Assembly: GCA_948144175.1 (NCBI GenBank)
Contig: CANXME010002001.1
Coordinates: forward strand, 3,286,501 to 3,350,500
Source of the DNA: Closterium sp. NIES-65
Taxonomy: Eukaryota > Streptophyta > Zygnematophyceae > Desmidiales > Closteriaceae
DNA length: 64,000 bases
Direction: 5' to 3'
Shown here: piece after piece, positions 1 through 11,900 of the stretch
How the letters are laid out: each line of letters starts with the position of its first letter
Numbering within the stretch: the stretch's first letter is position 1
Program-made: the position numbers and the translations under genes
The notes under the pieces: generated by a model
Told to the model about the DNA's origin: nothing
Databases searched by the model: none
What the model saw: the letters and a program-made list of their open reading frames with translations, nothing else

Positions 1-160
1 AAGAGGGAGGGAGACGCGAGTGAGAAAGGAAGGTGTTGCACGTTGGTGGTGACAATGGCTTTCACGATGGTTTGCCGGCCTTGACGCATGAAACAGTGAG
101 ACAATGAGATGCGACAACATGGTGTATACTTGCGATCAATCTCCTGTAAGGAGTGGCACG

Positions 161-1820
161 TTACTGTACCCGCATGATCATCGAAAACAGTAATTTCAGC
201 GATTCTCCTGTTGGAATCCTCGTCTTGCTCGCCTGCTTGAACACGCCCTGAAGCGCAAAACCCTTTCCCGCGCTCGTCCCCCTCCCCTTCCCCTTCCTCT
301 TCCCCTTCCCCTTTCCCTTTCCCCGTCCAAAAAGTTTTCCCATGTTGCCCCACGCCTTGTCAGCACTGCCAGCAGGAATCCACGTGGACGAGTTGAGGTT
401 GAGGATGGATAGACCGTTGGCTGTGGCGGCTGCCACGTGGAGGGATGCTGACGTGGGCTTCTCTGACGTGCTGAGCTGGCTGACCGTGACTTGGTAGCGG
501 ATGTTGAGATCTGCTCCTGATCTGCCACGTCGGAGAAGGGGGAGAGATGGGAGAGGCGGGGTTGAGCGGGAAGAGAAGAGAGCTCAGGATAACGAAAATT
601 TAGAGGAGGGGAATCAGGAAAGTTGGGTTAGGAGGCAAGGGAAGGATGGGGTGGTAACGTGGAAGTGAAGGGTGGTATCATGGTTGGAAAAATGAGATAG
701 ATTTTGCTTCCATGTAGGAAAGAGTCATAAAATGCGTCTGCTAGAATGTGGGGAAGGAGGGGAGGTGGGGGGAGCAGAGGGGACACTGTGTTTTTATTTT
801 TGTATATTGTGTAACCTCGTAACTTCTCAATCTTATAACGAAAAAACTGTTGAGATGCATACTGTTACTCTTACTTGATTATTACAAACGTCACTTTGCC
901 CGAGGCCCCGCGGTCGCCCGCGCTGCCAACCACATTCGCTCCAGACAGTGTGCCGTGCACCTCCCCTGGCGAACAAGACGACGCGACATGGGAACGGAGA
1001 AACAGCTAAACCTCGCATCCGCTCCAGACAGTGTGCCGTGCACCTCCCCTGGCGAACAAGACGACGCGACATGGGAACGGGGAAACAGCTAAACCTCGCA
1101 TCCGCTCCAGACAGTGTGCCGTGCACCTCTCAGACGAACAAGACGACACGGCATGGGACGGGGAAGCAGCTAGATCTAAGTCGCTTTTGGAAACCTCAAA
1201 AGCGGCTCGAATTCGCACCAAACAACATAGCTTGCGAGGCGGACGACGCAACGCGAGGACGGGGTAGCACATTGCAGAGCAGAAGGGGCCGGCGAGGGTA
1301 AGCAGGAAATCCAAGGGGGGGACGAGAGGTAAGGGGAATTGGTGAGTGGGAAAAGGTGCGAGTGTTTGCAGAGTTGGTTGGATCGAGGAAGAGGGTGGAA
1401 GAGGAGCGGGTATGTGTTGTGGGGCGGAAGAGCGGAAGGGAAGGGGGAGGGTGGGAGGCAAGTACGGAGTAGGAAGCCCCGCTAGGTGAACGCTCATTAT
1501 AAGGTTTGGGACTAAAATGCACATGCACAAAAACCATACGAGGACACTTGACGACGAGGCACAGACGTGAGGGGAAGGAACATGTGGATATGGGGGGTCG
1601 TTGGACACGTGGGCGTGCAGGGAGGAGGCCACGTGGATCAGAGACCCACTGAAAGGAACAGCGATCAGTTTCTGCTGCAACTCCGTCATATTCACATCCC
1701 GCTGCCCGCCTCCGCCTCCGCCCCCGCTTCCGCCTCCGCCTCCGCCTCCACCGCCGCCGCCACCGCCGCCGCCGCCGCCGCCGCTGCCAGGGAAGCCCGG
1801 AAGTCCCTTAGATGCGACGA
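161..1820 (-). CDS. CHRD-domain protein A (partial gene model)
   Basis: I recognise three exons on the minus strand: 1820-1650, 965-875 and 521-161. Their phases (1, 1, 2) match the paralogue at 6441-8042 exactly, and the middle exon is 91 nt in both. The middle exon reads EVHGTLSGANVVGSAGDRGA and continues to the donor. It aligns along its length with ELHASMTGSDIVATTGDQQA of the paralogue. The third exon contains VTVSQLSTSEKPTSASLHVA, equivalent to VTVSQLTNTEVPVSAAIHVA. CHRD domains (chordin-type repeats) are usually extracellular. This copy has a poly-glycine run in exon 2 and a Gly/Lys/Arg-rich insertion after the His-Val segment, both absent from B. The open frame stops at 161 without the usual CHRD end, so a last exon may lie beyond the window edge or the copy is truncated. 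The signal-peptide exon was not found. Confidence 0.68.
937..1183 (-). repeat. 83-bp x 3 tandem array of an exon 5' edge (CHRD A)
   Basis: Three units begin at 937, 1020 and 1103, an 83-bp period. Read on the minus strand, each unit holds a pyrimidine-rich stretch, a CAG acceptor and the first ~30 nt of CHRD-A exon 3 (GEVHGTLSGA). Only the unit nearest the 3' side, with its acceptor before 965, continues into the full exon. The unit farthest upstream has diverged most. Confidence 0.85.
1700..1795. repeat. CCGCCT/CCG triplet tract encoding poly-Gly
   Basis: This is a compound CCGCCT and CCGCCA/CCG microsatellite inside exon 2 of CHRD gene A. On the minus strand it encodes a run of about 28 residues, almost all glycine. 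It keeps the frame, so a polymorphic glycine linker in the mature protein is plausible. Confidence 0.8.
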
Positions 1821-2071
1821 CTTGAGGGACGTGAGTGAGGGGGAGGGGTGGGAGGGGGAAAAGAGTAAGGGGGAAGAAGTGGACGGGCGGACGCAACGGG
1901 ACAGTGAGAGAGAGAAGGAAAAGGGCAACATCCGAGGGCGCCTCACAATTAAACCAGAAACTTCAGGACTGATGTGGTGAGGACTGGAGTGTGTGATGGA
2001 GGAACTTGAGGCCAAACAGGACAGGCGGGCGCGCGGGAGAGAGTGGGGAGGATGGGGATAAGGGAAATATC

Positions 2072-2530
2072 TGAGGCGCCTCACAAGCCGCGAGGAAATC
2101 CAGGGGTTGCTGCCTGTAGTGGGACGACAGAGGGGTGTGATGGAGGAACTTGGGGGGAGGCATGCCTGGCTGGCGCACGGGGGAGAGAGTGTGAGTGAGG
2201 CGCCTCACAAGCCGCCAAGTGAGCCAGGATCGCGGCCTGGAATCCGCGTGTGTGAGATTCAGCGGCTGTGGCTGGTGTGGGGAAAAGGAGTTGAGAGGGG
2301 GAGAGAGTGTGAGAGAGGCGCCTCACAAGCCGCCAGGTGAGCCAGGATCGCGGCCTGGAATCCGCGTGTGTGAGATTCAGCGGCTGTGGCTGGTGTGGGG
2401 AAAAGGAGTTGAGAGGGGGAGAGAGTGTGAGAGAGGCGCCTCACAAGCCGCCAGGTGAGCCAGGATCGCGGCCTGGGATCCGCGTGTGTGAGATTCAGGG
2501 GCTGCGGCGCTGGTGTGGGGAGATTTTTTA
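2072..2530. repeat. 118-bp tandem array carrying GAGGCGCCTC palindromes
   Basis: Units begin at 2198, 2316 and 2434 with an exact 118-bp period, and a degenerate earlier unit lies near 2072. Each contains the palindrome core GAGGCGCCTC. On the minus strand each also has a pyrimidine tract ending in CAG before CCACAGCCGCTGAATCTCAC. It lies upstream of CHRD gene A and may be an exon-edge array like the others, but I could not identify the parent exon. Confidence 0.75.
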
Positions 2531-4380
2531 GCCGCCTCAAAGGTGGCGTTGTTGCGGGGAAAAGGAGTTGAGAAGGGGAGAGGAGAGTATGCGGATTCAA
2601 GCGCTGGACTGACGGGGCGCTTTCCAGCCGTCGCCAGTGATTGTTTTTGCGGCTTAAAAAGTCGTCCGAAGCCGTCGCCAACAGGTTTGTGTCGCCTAAA
2701 TGGTCGCCAAAATCCGTCGCCAGCATGACGCGCAGTGTCGCGAAATGTGTTGACAGGAATTGATTGTGCAAGATGGATATGCTGTTATGCCAGAGGGTGA
2801 TATGGAAGAAAAAAACTAGTGGAATAAGCCGTCAGAAACTGACAGTGCATTGGCATATGCTGCTTGCTGTTATGTCAAAACTTTTAGTTAATTTTAAAAA
2901 ATGGCTCGCTACACGCTATTTTTCTTGTCGACTCTGAAATGGGCTAGCGGGAACTGACAGTGCATTGGCATACACTGTGTGCTCTCGCGTCAGAGGAAGA
3001 TTGTCACCCTTTTGCCATTGCCAGCAAAATCTCAACATTCGCTGTGGTTCAATTGCGAGGGAAGAAGACTCACGGATTAATGGTAGAATAAGAGTTCCTA
3101 GTAGCCCTGCGGGCAATCGAAGAGTTGACGTGGCGCCTCGCCAGCGTCGATTAGGTGCGGAGTTGGCCGGAAACGTCGTATCGCACATGCTGTTTTTCCG
3201 TTTCAGCGCGGTTTTACACCTAATGCTGGTAGCACTCCAAGAAAACTATAACACCTGATTATTCTTTCCTTCGATATCCAAATCTGCCCTCCGGCACTGG
3301 CGGAACAATAAGATTCTGCTCGAAGAACCAGATGCGACCGCGGAACCCGGAAGCCTAATCTTACGACATTATTAGTGAAGGTGCGTGTGAGCTCTATTAA
3401 CGGCTGCGGTCAATGCTACGGTCTACGTCGCGAGTCAAGGGAGGTGACTCGAAGGAAGGCGAATTCAGAAACGGAACGAACGAAAGAGCACGCGACTGTG
3501 TCCTGTGTCGAGGCGTGGCCCGTGGGTCTCTTGCTTTGCTCCTTGTGGTTCGTCATGCACATCTGTTGTAACTGAGAGACACTTTTCTGATTGCGCCCCC
3601 GGCAAATTGTACTTCAGCCCGATGAGAGGGCACTGAGCAACATGTTTTGCGAGAATTGCAGGGATGGCATGGAAGCAGCCATTTTACGTGCTGGGCTAAA
3701 CGCGGTCCGGTCGTCGTGGCACATTGGATTGGATCCTCCTCCTCTCCCTCTGACGCACCGCATTCTCCTCGGCTGACGTGTGGTGGCACCCCAATACTCA
3801 TGTATAGCATCTCCAACACCAGATATTTGGCCTTTACTTCGGTACACGTCTAGGAGAGTCATATTACGGCTAAGAGAGATAGGAACATGGGGCATAACCA
3901 TGTGCTAATGATAGACGATTTATTATGCTGGTTTTTATTTCTGAAAAAGATTTAATTCTAAGTCTGGAGTGGGTACAAGCATTAAAAGAATGTGGGTACA
4001 TAGAACAATTGTATAATGTAGCATTATAGCAGGTGCTCATGTAGCAGCTCTAAGAAATATTCACCAACAAGTGCAGGCAATAATCACAGCCTCCCTGAAT
4101 TTCGCGCTTATCGCGCCGTCGCATGCGCGAGAGACCGAAACAAGAGGCTATGTCAGAAATCAATTGTGCATGTGATACAGCGTCGCGTGATTATTCCTCG
4201 CGAAGGGTTGAACGAATTATGGATCATAAGTTCGTTACTTCGTGAACAGAATCACTCATAGTTCGCGCCCTCACCACAATTATTCGCAACTTAGTTGGTC
4301 ACACCGACGACCCAATTTATCCAAAGCTGTGTGAGTCACCTGCGCGACTCACGGTGCCTTTCCTCCAAGCAATTCGAAGT
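2531..4380. other. Intergenic DNA, no gene recognised
   Basis: I see no supportable coding region here. An imperfect duplication (period ~118 bp) is present around 2830-2880 and 2945-2995, sharing CTGACAGTGCATTGGCATA. The AT-rich stretch 3900-4350 leads into the expansin promoter. Confidence 0.5.
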
Positions 4381-4384
4381 AGAG

Positions 4385-4393
4385 TATATAAGG
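4385..4393 (+). promoter_or_regulatory. TATA box of the expansin gene
   Basis: TATATAAGG lies about 110 bp upstream of the expansin ATG in an otherwise mixed-composition region. The spacing allows a start site near 4415-4420 and a leader of ~80 nt. No other obvious core promoter was seen in the window. Confidence 0.7.
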
Positions 4394-4500
4394 AGCAGCC
4401 ACCGCCGCTCATCTCATCACGAAATCCAAACATCTTTACCATCCTTACTCAGAGCTGCTTATAGTAGCACCAGCTTGAACGTCTCCACCTAGAAGCAAAA

Positions 4501-5400
4501 ATGACTTTCTTCGGCCACTCACCCGCTAAGTCCACTTTTCTTGTCCTCGTCATCGCTTCCGCGATGCTCCTTTCCGCCCTTGCCCGCGCCTCTGCCGCTG
4601 CTGGTTCCGCCAACGCGACAGCGCCTGCTAAAGCGCCTGCTTCTGCTAAGTCGGCCGCGCCTGCTAACGCCACTAAGTCTGGAAATGCTACTAAAATCGG
4701 TAACAGCGCCGTCGGAATGGCGACGGCGAGGCAGAGCAAGGGCTCGGGCGAAGGGAAGAACTCCACATGCGCCTACTACGGCAACTACAACGCGAACCCC
4801 TACTTCGCCAAGGGGCTCACGGCGAAGCTTCCTCCCGCGCTCTTTGGCAAGCGGTGTGGCGCGTGCTACAAGGTGGAGTGCACTAACGACACGAAGCGCT
4901 GCCGCAGCGGCAAGGCGATCGTGACCGTCCGCATCGTTGGCGAGACGATCACGGAGAATCAGCTCACGCTCTCCGCCGTCTCATGGTCCAAGATCGTGCA
5001 GGGATCCGACACCGCCCCCGTCGGCGTCAAGTACAAGCGCACCAACTGCCTTTCGACCGTCGGATCGGGCGTCCGTGTGCGCAGCAACTCTACCGTGGAG
5101 AAGTTCAACATTCAGATGGTGGGGCTGGCCGGCCCAGGTACGCTTACCGAGGTGGAGCTTAGCGCGGACGGCAAGAAGTGGGCGAAGCTGACGCGCGACG
5201 GCAGCAAGGCCGTGTGGGGGATCGCAGGCGCGCAGGCGAAGGAGGTTGTGGGCGCGAAGAAGGCGATGAGCGTTCGCCTCACCGCGGGACACACCCTCGA
5301 GAAGATCACCCTCGAGAATGTCATTCCCGCCAGCTGGAAGCCCCAGACTGTGTACTCGTCCAAGGCCAACTTCAAGAAGCTCTTGCCTGAGGCTAAGTAG
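4501..5400 (+). CDS. Secreted expansin-like protein lacking canonical acidic residues
   Basis: This is a single-exon gene of 299 codons. Residues ~10-31 form a hydrophobic signal peptide, followed by an Ala/Ser/Lys-rich low-complexity linker to about residue 80. Then comes an expansin-type six-stranded double-psi barrel, starting at CAYYGNYNANPYF with the signature FGKRCGACYKVEC. After PVGVKYKRTNC follows a C-terminal beta-sandwich (CBM63-like) ending near PASWKPQTVYSSKANF. Expansins loosen cell walls without hydrolysis. The family's TDxCP and HFD motifs are replaced (IVGETITENQLTLS), so the usual catalytic-site aspartates appear missing. That resembles expansin-like (EXLA/EXLB-type) members or a streptophyte-algal clade. 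The start is fixed by the signal peptide and the upstream TATA box. The gene lies between the two CHRD genes. Confidence 0.88.
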   Translation: MTFFGHSPAKSTFLVLVIASAMLLSALARASAAAGSANATAPAKAPASAKSAAPANATKSGNATKIGNSAVGMATARQSKGSGEGKNSTCAYYGNYNANPYFAKGLTAKLPPALFGKRCGACYKVECTNDTKRCRSGKAIVTVRIVGETITENQLTLSAVSWSKIVQGSDTAPVGVKYKRTNCLSTVGSGVRVRSNSTVEKFNIQMVGLAGPGTLTEVELSADGKKWAKLTRDGSKAVWGIAGAQAKEVVGAKKAMSVRLTAGHTLEKITLENVIPASWKPQTVYSSKANFKKLLPEAK

Positions 5401-6440
5401 ACGCCGGTGTGAAGAGTGCTCGAGGCACCGCCTTAAGAGCCTCTGTGCTCGTCAAAATGGCAAGTAGGGGACGGCAGTGACGATTTCAGTAAGGACGTGA
5501 GGGATGATGGAGGGGTCTAAAGTGCTTTTAGGGGTCATGGCTGATTCTTGTGGGATGGTGGCTGGAAGGGGAATGGGTTAGTGGGGAAGTGGGTTGGGGA
5601 GGGGAGCGTGAAGAGTGCTGGGACTTGAAGATAAGTTTCTTTATTCATTCTATATATTGTGTTGCTTTAAAACACTTAAAAGATCAGAGGTACATGCCTT
5701 GTACGCTCCCACACACACCTTGCCAAAGGGGTCACTGGAGGTCCAGAGAGGCATTGAGCCAGGACAGAAAGCATGAAACCCTCTGGAAGTCTTATTACGC
5801 ATGCATGCGACAGCAACTGCTACAGTTACAGATGGGCAGCATCCCCCCACTAATGTCATAGTATGGACTGTGGAGGGAATTGGCAGGGTGTATAGCATGG
5901 GCAGCGCCCCTGCAATAGGGCCATGGATGGGGTGGGGTGGGAAAGGGTAGAAATGCCCCCATGCCATCACCGCCACTCAGTGGCATTGAGGCAGAACATA
6001 TTACTTCCTGATAAACACAGGGGCCTGATATATGGTGTTCAAATAAGGAAATACTTTGGGCAAGATGATTAAATGCAGATAACAAAGAGAACGCTCATTC
6101 CGTTATGTATGCCTAACGGATATCGCCAACGAAAGGTCCAAGCATCCAAGAAACTATCTGTGTATAACTTGGAGGGCGCGTTCACGAGGAGATCCATCGC
6201 GCCCAGCCAATATCCTAGGTTTGGGTTACGCGCCCAGTCACCCGGCACCCCGCATGATAATAGTTGAACAGGGGGGCGCATCTGCTGAATTCTCTCGCAG
6301 TTCCCCCGGCACAGCCTGTTGCTGCTGCTGCTGCTGCTGCTCGTGCGGCGGTTGCCGGTGTCTTCTGCCTAGGCTCCTGCTCTGCTCATTGCTTCGGCCG
6401 CTAACTGATCCCCCTCTTATGTGGGCACGTTGAGGGTAAT
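5401..6440. other. Convergent intergenic region (expansin / CHRD B)
   Basis: This holds the 3' flanks of the expansin and of the convergent CHRD gene B. A short CTG/GCTGCT microsatellite lies at about 6319-6340. I see no gene. Confidence 0.5.
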
Positions 6441-8042
6441 CTAGTCGGTGCTAACTGTAAGCTGCCCGCGAACGGCGCCAAGAGGGTACGCGGGCGTTTT
6501 TACAACGATGTAGAACTGCTTAGGGTCCTTCAGGATCGCGAGAATCAGCTGCTTTACAGTCTCGCCCGATACAATCTTGTCCTCGCTCGTCGCGCTGTAC
6601 GTTCCACTAAGCATGTAATTGTTCCCCTGCGTCGTCCGCGTTACAAGGCGCTTCGCGTTGGGGTTAAAGCGGCGCCAGTTAGCCTTCTCGAAGCGAAAGA
6701 TTTCCGGGCCGTTGGCGCGGGCCCGAGCCACGTGGATAGCGGCGGACACGGGAACCTCGGTGTTGGTGAGCTGCGACACGGTCACCATGTAATTAAGACT
6801 GAAGTCGCCGCGCCACCTGTAGGGCGGAGAGAGAGAGAGGATGAGAGGACGGCGGGTAAGAAGAGAGTGAGAGGAGCAGGCCCCTCGGTATTGGTGAGCT
6901 GCGACACGGTCACCATGTAGTTCAGGCTGAAGTCTCCGCGCCACCTGCAGGGGGAAAGCAGCGGGGAGAGAGAGAGGATGCGAGGACGGCGGGTAAGGAG
7001 AGAGCGAGGGAGGCAGGCACCTCGGTGATGGTGACATGTGAGATGCCTACCATGTAACTGAGGCTGATGTCGCCGCGCTAGCTGAGGGGAGATTATCAGG
7101 AGCGCGAATACGCATATGGGAGACCAAGAATTCAACGGGGAAAAGAAGGGGCCGAAGGGTTTGCTTCCAGAGTTATCAGAATCAAGAGCTAACGGACGTG
7201 AGCAAGAAGCTTTCGTAAACCGGCCTCACGGAATTTCTGTCTCCAGCGATTGTAGCAAGAGCTAAGGCGCTTGAAGCACACTCACTTGTACACGACGAGG
7301 TTGGCCCAGCCGGTGGCCTGCTGATCGCCCGTGGTGGCGACGATGTCGCTGCCGGTCATGCTCGCGTGTAGCTCCTCTGTAACCAAGAAGGTGGAGAGAG
7401 AGAGGTTTGGTGAAACATGTTGGTTCTTATGAATTTAACATCTAGACATAACACCCCATCCACCCCGTTTTGAGACGTCTAAGTTTTTTGAAACGTCTCA
7501 AAACCCGTTTTGAGACGTCTCAAGACATGTACATTTTTGTGGATTTAACATCTAGACAGAACACCCGGTCCTCCCAGTTTCGGGCCATGGGCGAAACGGA
7601 CGCCTGAAACTTTTGTGTTTTAAACCATTGCATGTCGTGGAAGACTGAATGATCGGTTGAAGTAAGTTCAAAACGAGCTTTCAGACTTACTGTAGGGTAC
7701 TCTAAGAACCCCTGCCGTCAATCGCGTGGTGTTGAAGACTGCCGCCCAGTTGATGGCGCGGCCGTTCCGCGTTTGCGCGAATGAGCCTGCGTCATAACGG
7801 AGACATAGCATAGAAATGACAAGGTTTAGCGTCGGCCCCGGTGAGGGGACGAGGCAAAGGTGGGAGAGAGAGCAGAAGGGAGAACGATTAAAACAACAAA
7901 AGTATGTGGTTCTAGCTGAATAGAATAGCGCTCGTCCACTCGGACAGGATATCTGCGAAATAAAACCGCCGCTTGCAGTAAACGTACATGAAACAGGCAG
8001 GAGTAGGACCAGAACGAATAGCAGCGTTGTTCTTGATGCCAT
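6441..8042 (-). CDS. Secreted CHRD-domain protein B
   Basis: Four exons on the minus strand: 8042-7988, 7786-7691, 7376-7286 and 6816-6441. All junctions are GT-AG and phase-consistent (1, 1, 2), giving 205 residues. Exon 1 encodes a signal peptide (MASRTTLLFVLVLLLPVSC). The CHRD domain covers most of the rest. It begins near ELHASMTGSDIV, has the beta-strand segment LNYMVTVSQL and the His-containing AAIHVARARANGPEI, and ends with the diagnostic FYIVVKTPAYPLGAVRGQL. CHRD domains derive from chordin and occur in secreted proteins of algae and bacteria. An apoplastic or wall role is an inference. Gene order, strand and intron phases match CHRD A, so the two are paralogues separated by the expansin. 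Truncated copies of the exon-4 start lie in the preceding intron. Confidence 0.82.
6817..7081 (-). repeat. Two truncated upstream copies of the CHRD B exon-4 start
   Basis: The complete exon starts at 6816. Acceptor-plus-exon fragments start at 6944 and 7081 (offsets 128 and 137 bp). Each has a C/T-rich tract, CAG, and ~62 nt matching the exon (WRGDFSLNYMVTVSQLTNTE in the nearer copy). The match then breaks off after the Glu codon into pyrimidine-rich DNA. The farthest copy is the most divergent. Confidence 0.88.
7430..7590. repeat. ~106-bp duplication with three GAGACGTCTC-type palindromes
   Basis: The phrase AATTTAACATCTAGACA.AACACC occurs twice (near 7433 and 7540). Between the two copies lie three versions of the palindrome: 7468-7481 (half), 7484-7503 (one arm base changed) and 7508-7523. 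It lies in intron 2 of CHRD B. Confidence 0.7.
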
Positions 8043-8915
8043 TTTCACTCCCTCGCGAAGAAACACTCAATTCTAATTCAGCAGAATCGCGCCTACAGTG
8101 ATCCTGTATAGTCGATGGCCTGGTATGTGGGGAGAAACTAGCGTAACCTGAAAACGAATCCCGTCTTGATAATGGATGCCGAAAATTATGGCATTTAGAA
8201 GTTTAAGTAGTTGTCAATGGTTGCTCTTGTGGTTAGCAACTTAGCACTACCACCTAACGGTTGTGACGAATTTGAAGAGGCGGAACCCTTGTTGCTCCTG
8301 GAATGCTGATGAAATTGTGCACGACCGAATTGGCTGGAGGAGGTTGGGATTCAAATTGCGGCATGCGGCGCGTCTAGGTGCGGCTCGGACTAGGAAGGGT
8401 GATAGATTTGGCTCTGGCTGGATGCTTGTTCGTGCGGGTTTTGCGGAGGGTATGTCGTGGGGGGGAAGTGCTGGCGCCCAGATTCTGGATGGTAGCAGCT
8501 GGCACATTTGAACACTGTCGCCACGAAACCCCGCACTTGTCGCTCGCAACAGCGACACTTCTGCCAACTCACTGGTAACCAGAAAAGTTCAATATGAGCA
8601 GTTCAGCCACAGAACACTTGAAAACACTATGAGGGGAAACACGGACCAATTAAGTGGTATAATCATTTTCTCAATGTTGTTCATAATTCGAGACCCGACT
8701 GCCTAATCTAAAGAAGATTGCGGCCAGTCTGCCCGCCATTCTCCTGGTGACAGTTGCACGACGTTGATTGCCCAATGGCCAGCGGAGAGCTTCGAGCACA
8801 ACCACACAGAGAGATCATGAACACAAAAACCTTACAAATTGGTGAGCAAAAGGTGGGGATAACGACACAGATATTGGCCCAATAATAATAATAATAATAA
8901 TAATTAAAAAGACGT
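8043..8915. other. Intergenic region between CHRD B and RUS3
   Basis: This is the upstream flank of CHRD B and the 3' flank of the RUS3-like gene. An (AAT)n microsatellite lies at 8881-8905, just after the RUS3 stop codon. I see no gene. Confidence 0.5.
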
Positions 8916-11900
8916 TTATGCAGGCTCCACAATCACACTCACCTTGTCTAGAAACTGCGAATACTCTGAAGCCATCCAGGCAGCTGCCCGAGCCTCCGCC
9001 GCCTCCACGAGTGACAGCCTCGACGAAGCTTCACTCCCTGCCGAGCCTACTCCATTCCGAGCCTCTTGCCAGATCTCTTGGAGGGCTGTGAGAGCGTGGA
9101 TGTACGCCTGAAGCACGTCCGCATTCGATGCATCTCGATGGATGATGGCGTGGACATGCGGCAACGATGGTGATGGTGTTGGTGGAGAGTGTGATTGTAA
9201 CGATGGTAATCTTGTGGGTGTGAACACCAGAAGGTAACGACCTGGGGGGGATGGAGATCAAGAAATTGGAGAGAGCGGAGAGGAGCATAGGAATAGGGGG
9301 GGGTGTTTTATACATTTGGTAGGCGGTGGGGAGGAATATGAGCGACTTCTTTGCTCAGAGCAGAGTGTGGTGTCGGGAATTTAAGGGGTGAGACAGCTTC
9401 AGAATCGCAGAGGCCATTAGAGCCGGCTGGAAGTCAAAGGAGATGCGGACAAGAAAGCAGGAAAGCATCGGTTGAATGTGCGTTGAGAGGAGGGAGAGCG
9501 TGGAGCCCACTGCTGCTTTTGAGTCGACTCAAAAGAGAGAGGCGCGCCATGGGGTCCAGAATCCGATGCATGCTTTTGAGTCGACTCAAAAGGAGAGCGT
9601 GGAGCCCACTGCTGCATCGATTCATATTGAAGCAGCATGGAGATGGGCACAGCGAAGCAGAGTGCGATTTTTGAGACGTCTCAAAAGCTGAGTGCGATAA
9701 GAGGCAGAGTGGAATGAGAGGCGGCGTCCACGAGATGCAGGGCACTCACAAACACTGCAGGCTCAGAGTGTGCGAATCGCATGCCCACCTTTGGCATAGC
9801 GTCTGATGGCCTGCCGCACGGCAAGGTCTCTAGCGAGGGGGCGACGAGCAGACGGGGAGGCCCGACAGGGCAGGAAGTAAAGCAGACAGCGGGTGGTGGG
9901 AATGGGGAGAGGAGTGGGGAACGGGGACTGTAGTGAGGACGAGAAGCAAGACAGAGGATGAGCAAAAAGCAAGAAAGGATGAGCCAGCGCGAAGCAGGCA
10001 GGCAGGTGAGCAGCCAACAATAAGGATGATGGGAAGGTCAAAAGAAGAACACTATATATACACATGTATACATATCTAAATGAGTGTTTGTGTATATAAT
10101 ATGTTTGCGTGTTTGCGTGTGTATAAATTACATGTATATGTACATGTATGTATATGTATATGTATACATACAGTCACATGTCTACATACAGTTTCTTGCC
10201 GTGCAAGTCACTCAAGCGAGCTCCCAAGTGCACATGCCCCATGAGCATGTGCGCCCTGCCGTGGCTGCCCTGAGGCAGAGAGGGAATGAGGCGCTCCTGT
10301 AGAGAGACAGCAGTTGGGGAGAGGACTGCAGAGGGGTGGGGGGGAGAAGGAAGGAACGGCGGGGAGTGGGAAGAAATGGGGGGAGTGGGAGGGAGTGGGA
10401 ATTTTCAGACACATTGTCCAAGACTATGGCACAGCGCAATAAGAACCCCCATTGATAGATACCCAGCACTGTCTAAACCATCGCTCACCTCTCAACCATA
10501 AATCACTCTACATTCCACAGCTTCCATATCCCCAACCCATGCACCCCCCTCTATACCCCCCACCTTCCATCTTCCTTGCCTCTGCACCCCTCTGCACCCC
10601 TCACCTTGCTTCTGCTCGCCCCGGTACGCCAGCAGCAACAGTGCCACCCTCTCTCGGTTGAGGCTCGTGAGGCACAGGCTCTTCACGGCGCGGTAGTTGG
10701 CTGCTCTGTTCAAAGCGGGGGGAAATGGCGGGTGTGCAGGGGAGGGAGGTGGGGATGTGGGGAGAAGGCGGGTAGTATTGCTGTGCGTGTGAGGCAGGCT
10801 CTTCACGGCGCGGTAGTTGGCTGCTCTGTTGAAAAGGGGTGGGGGCCGGGAGGAGTGTGGCGGGGTTGAGACACAGAAGGGAGAAGCGAGTGGTGTTGTC
10901 GTGTGTGTCAGGTGCAGGTGCTTCACAGCGCACTAGTTGGCTGCTCTGTTTGTAGCGTGGGGTTGTGGGAGAGTGAGGGGTATGGGGAGTAGCAGGAAAT
11001 ATTGTTGAGGCTCGTGAGGCACAGGCTATTCACCGCGCGGTAGTTGGCTGCTCTGTTTGTAGCGTGGGGAAAAAGGGGGGTGTTGAGAGGGGGATGTGGG
11101 GAGAAGGCAGTATTGTTTGTGTGTGTCACGCATATGCTCTGAATCGCTAGGTAGTTGGCTGCTCTGTTAGTTGTGTTGTGGAGAGGTGTAGGGTGGGGGG
11201 GGGGAGAGGTGGCAGCGGTGGCAATACCGTCGCGTCGTGTTCATGAATCACAAATGCTCTCAGGGCGATGCCAGCACCGCCATGGCCATAGCACACAGCA
11301 TGGAATGGCAGGCCACACCACATTGCCGGCCACCAGCTACCCCACCACCCCCACCACCATCCCCACCACCATCCCCACCACCATCCCCACCACCATCCCC
11401 ACCACCATCCCCACCACCATCCCCATCACCATCCCCACCACCATCCCCACCACCATCCCCACCACCATCCCTGCCACCATCCCCACCACCATCCCCACCA
11501 CCATCCCTGCCACCATCCCCACCACCATCCCCACCACCATCCCTGCCCCCATCCCTGCCACCATCCCTGCCCCCATCCCTGCCACCATCCCTGCCACCAT
11601 CCCTGCCACCATCCCTGCCACCATCCCTGCCCCCATCCCTGCCACCATCCCTGCTACCATCCCTGCCCCCATCCCTACCCCTACCCTGCCACCATCCCTG
11701 CCACCAACCCTGCCAGCATGCACACAGCAAGCCAGACCACACAGTACCGTAGACGTGGAAAGCAGTGAGGGAGAGGAAGACAGCCCACAGCAGCACCACA
11801 TTGCCCGCCACCAGCTGCCCCACCACCATCCCCGCCAGCATGCCTGCCATCGTTGCTGCCGTCTCCTGACTGCCCTCCTGATTGTGTGCGTGTCAGCGGG

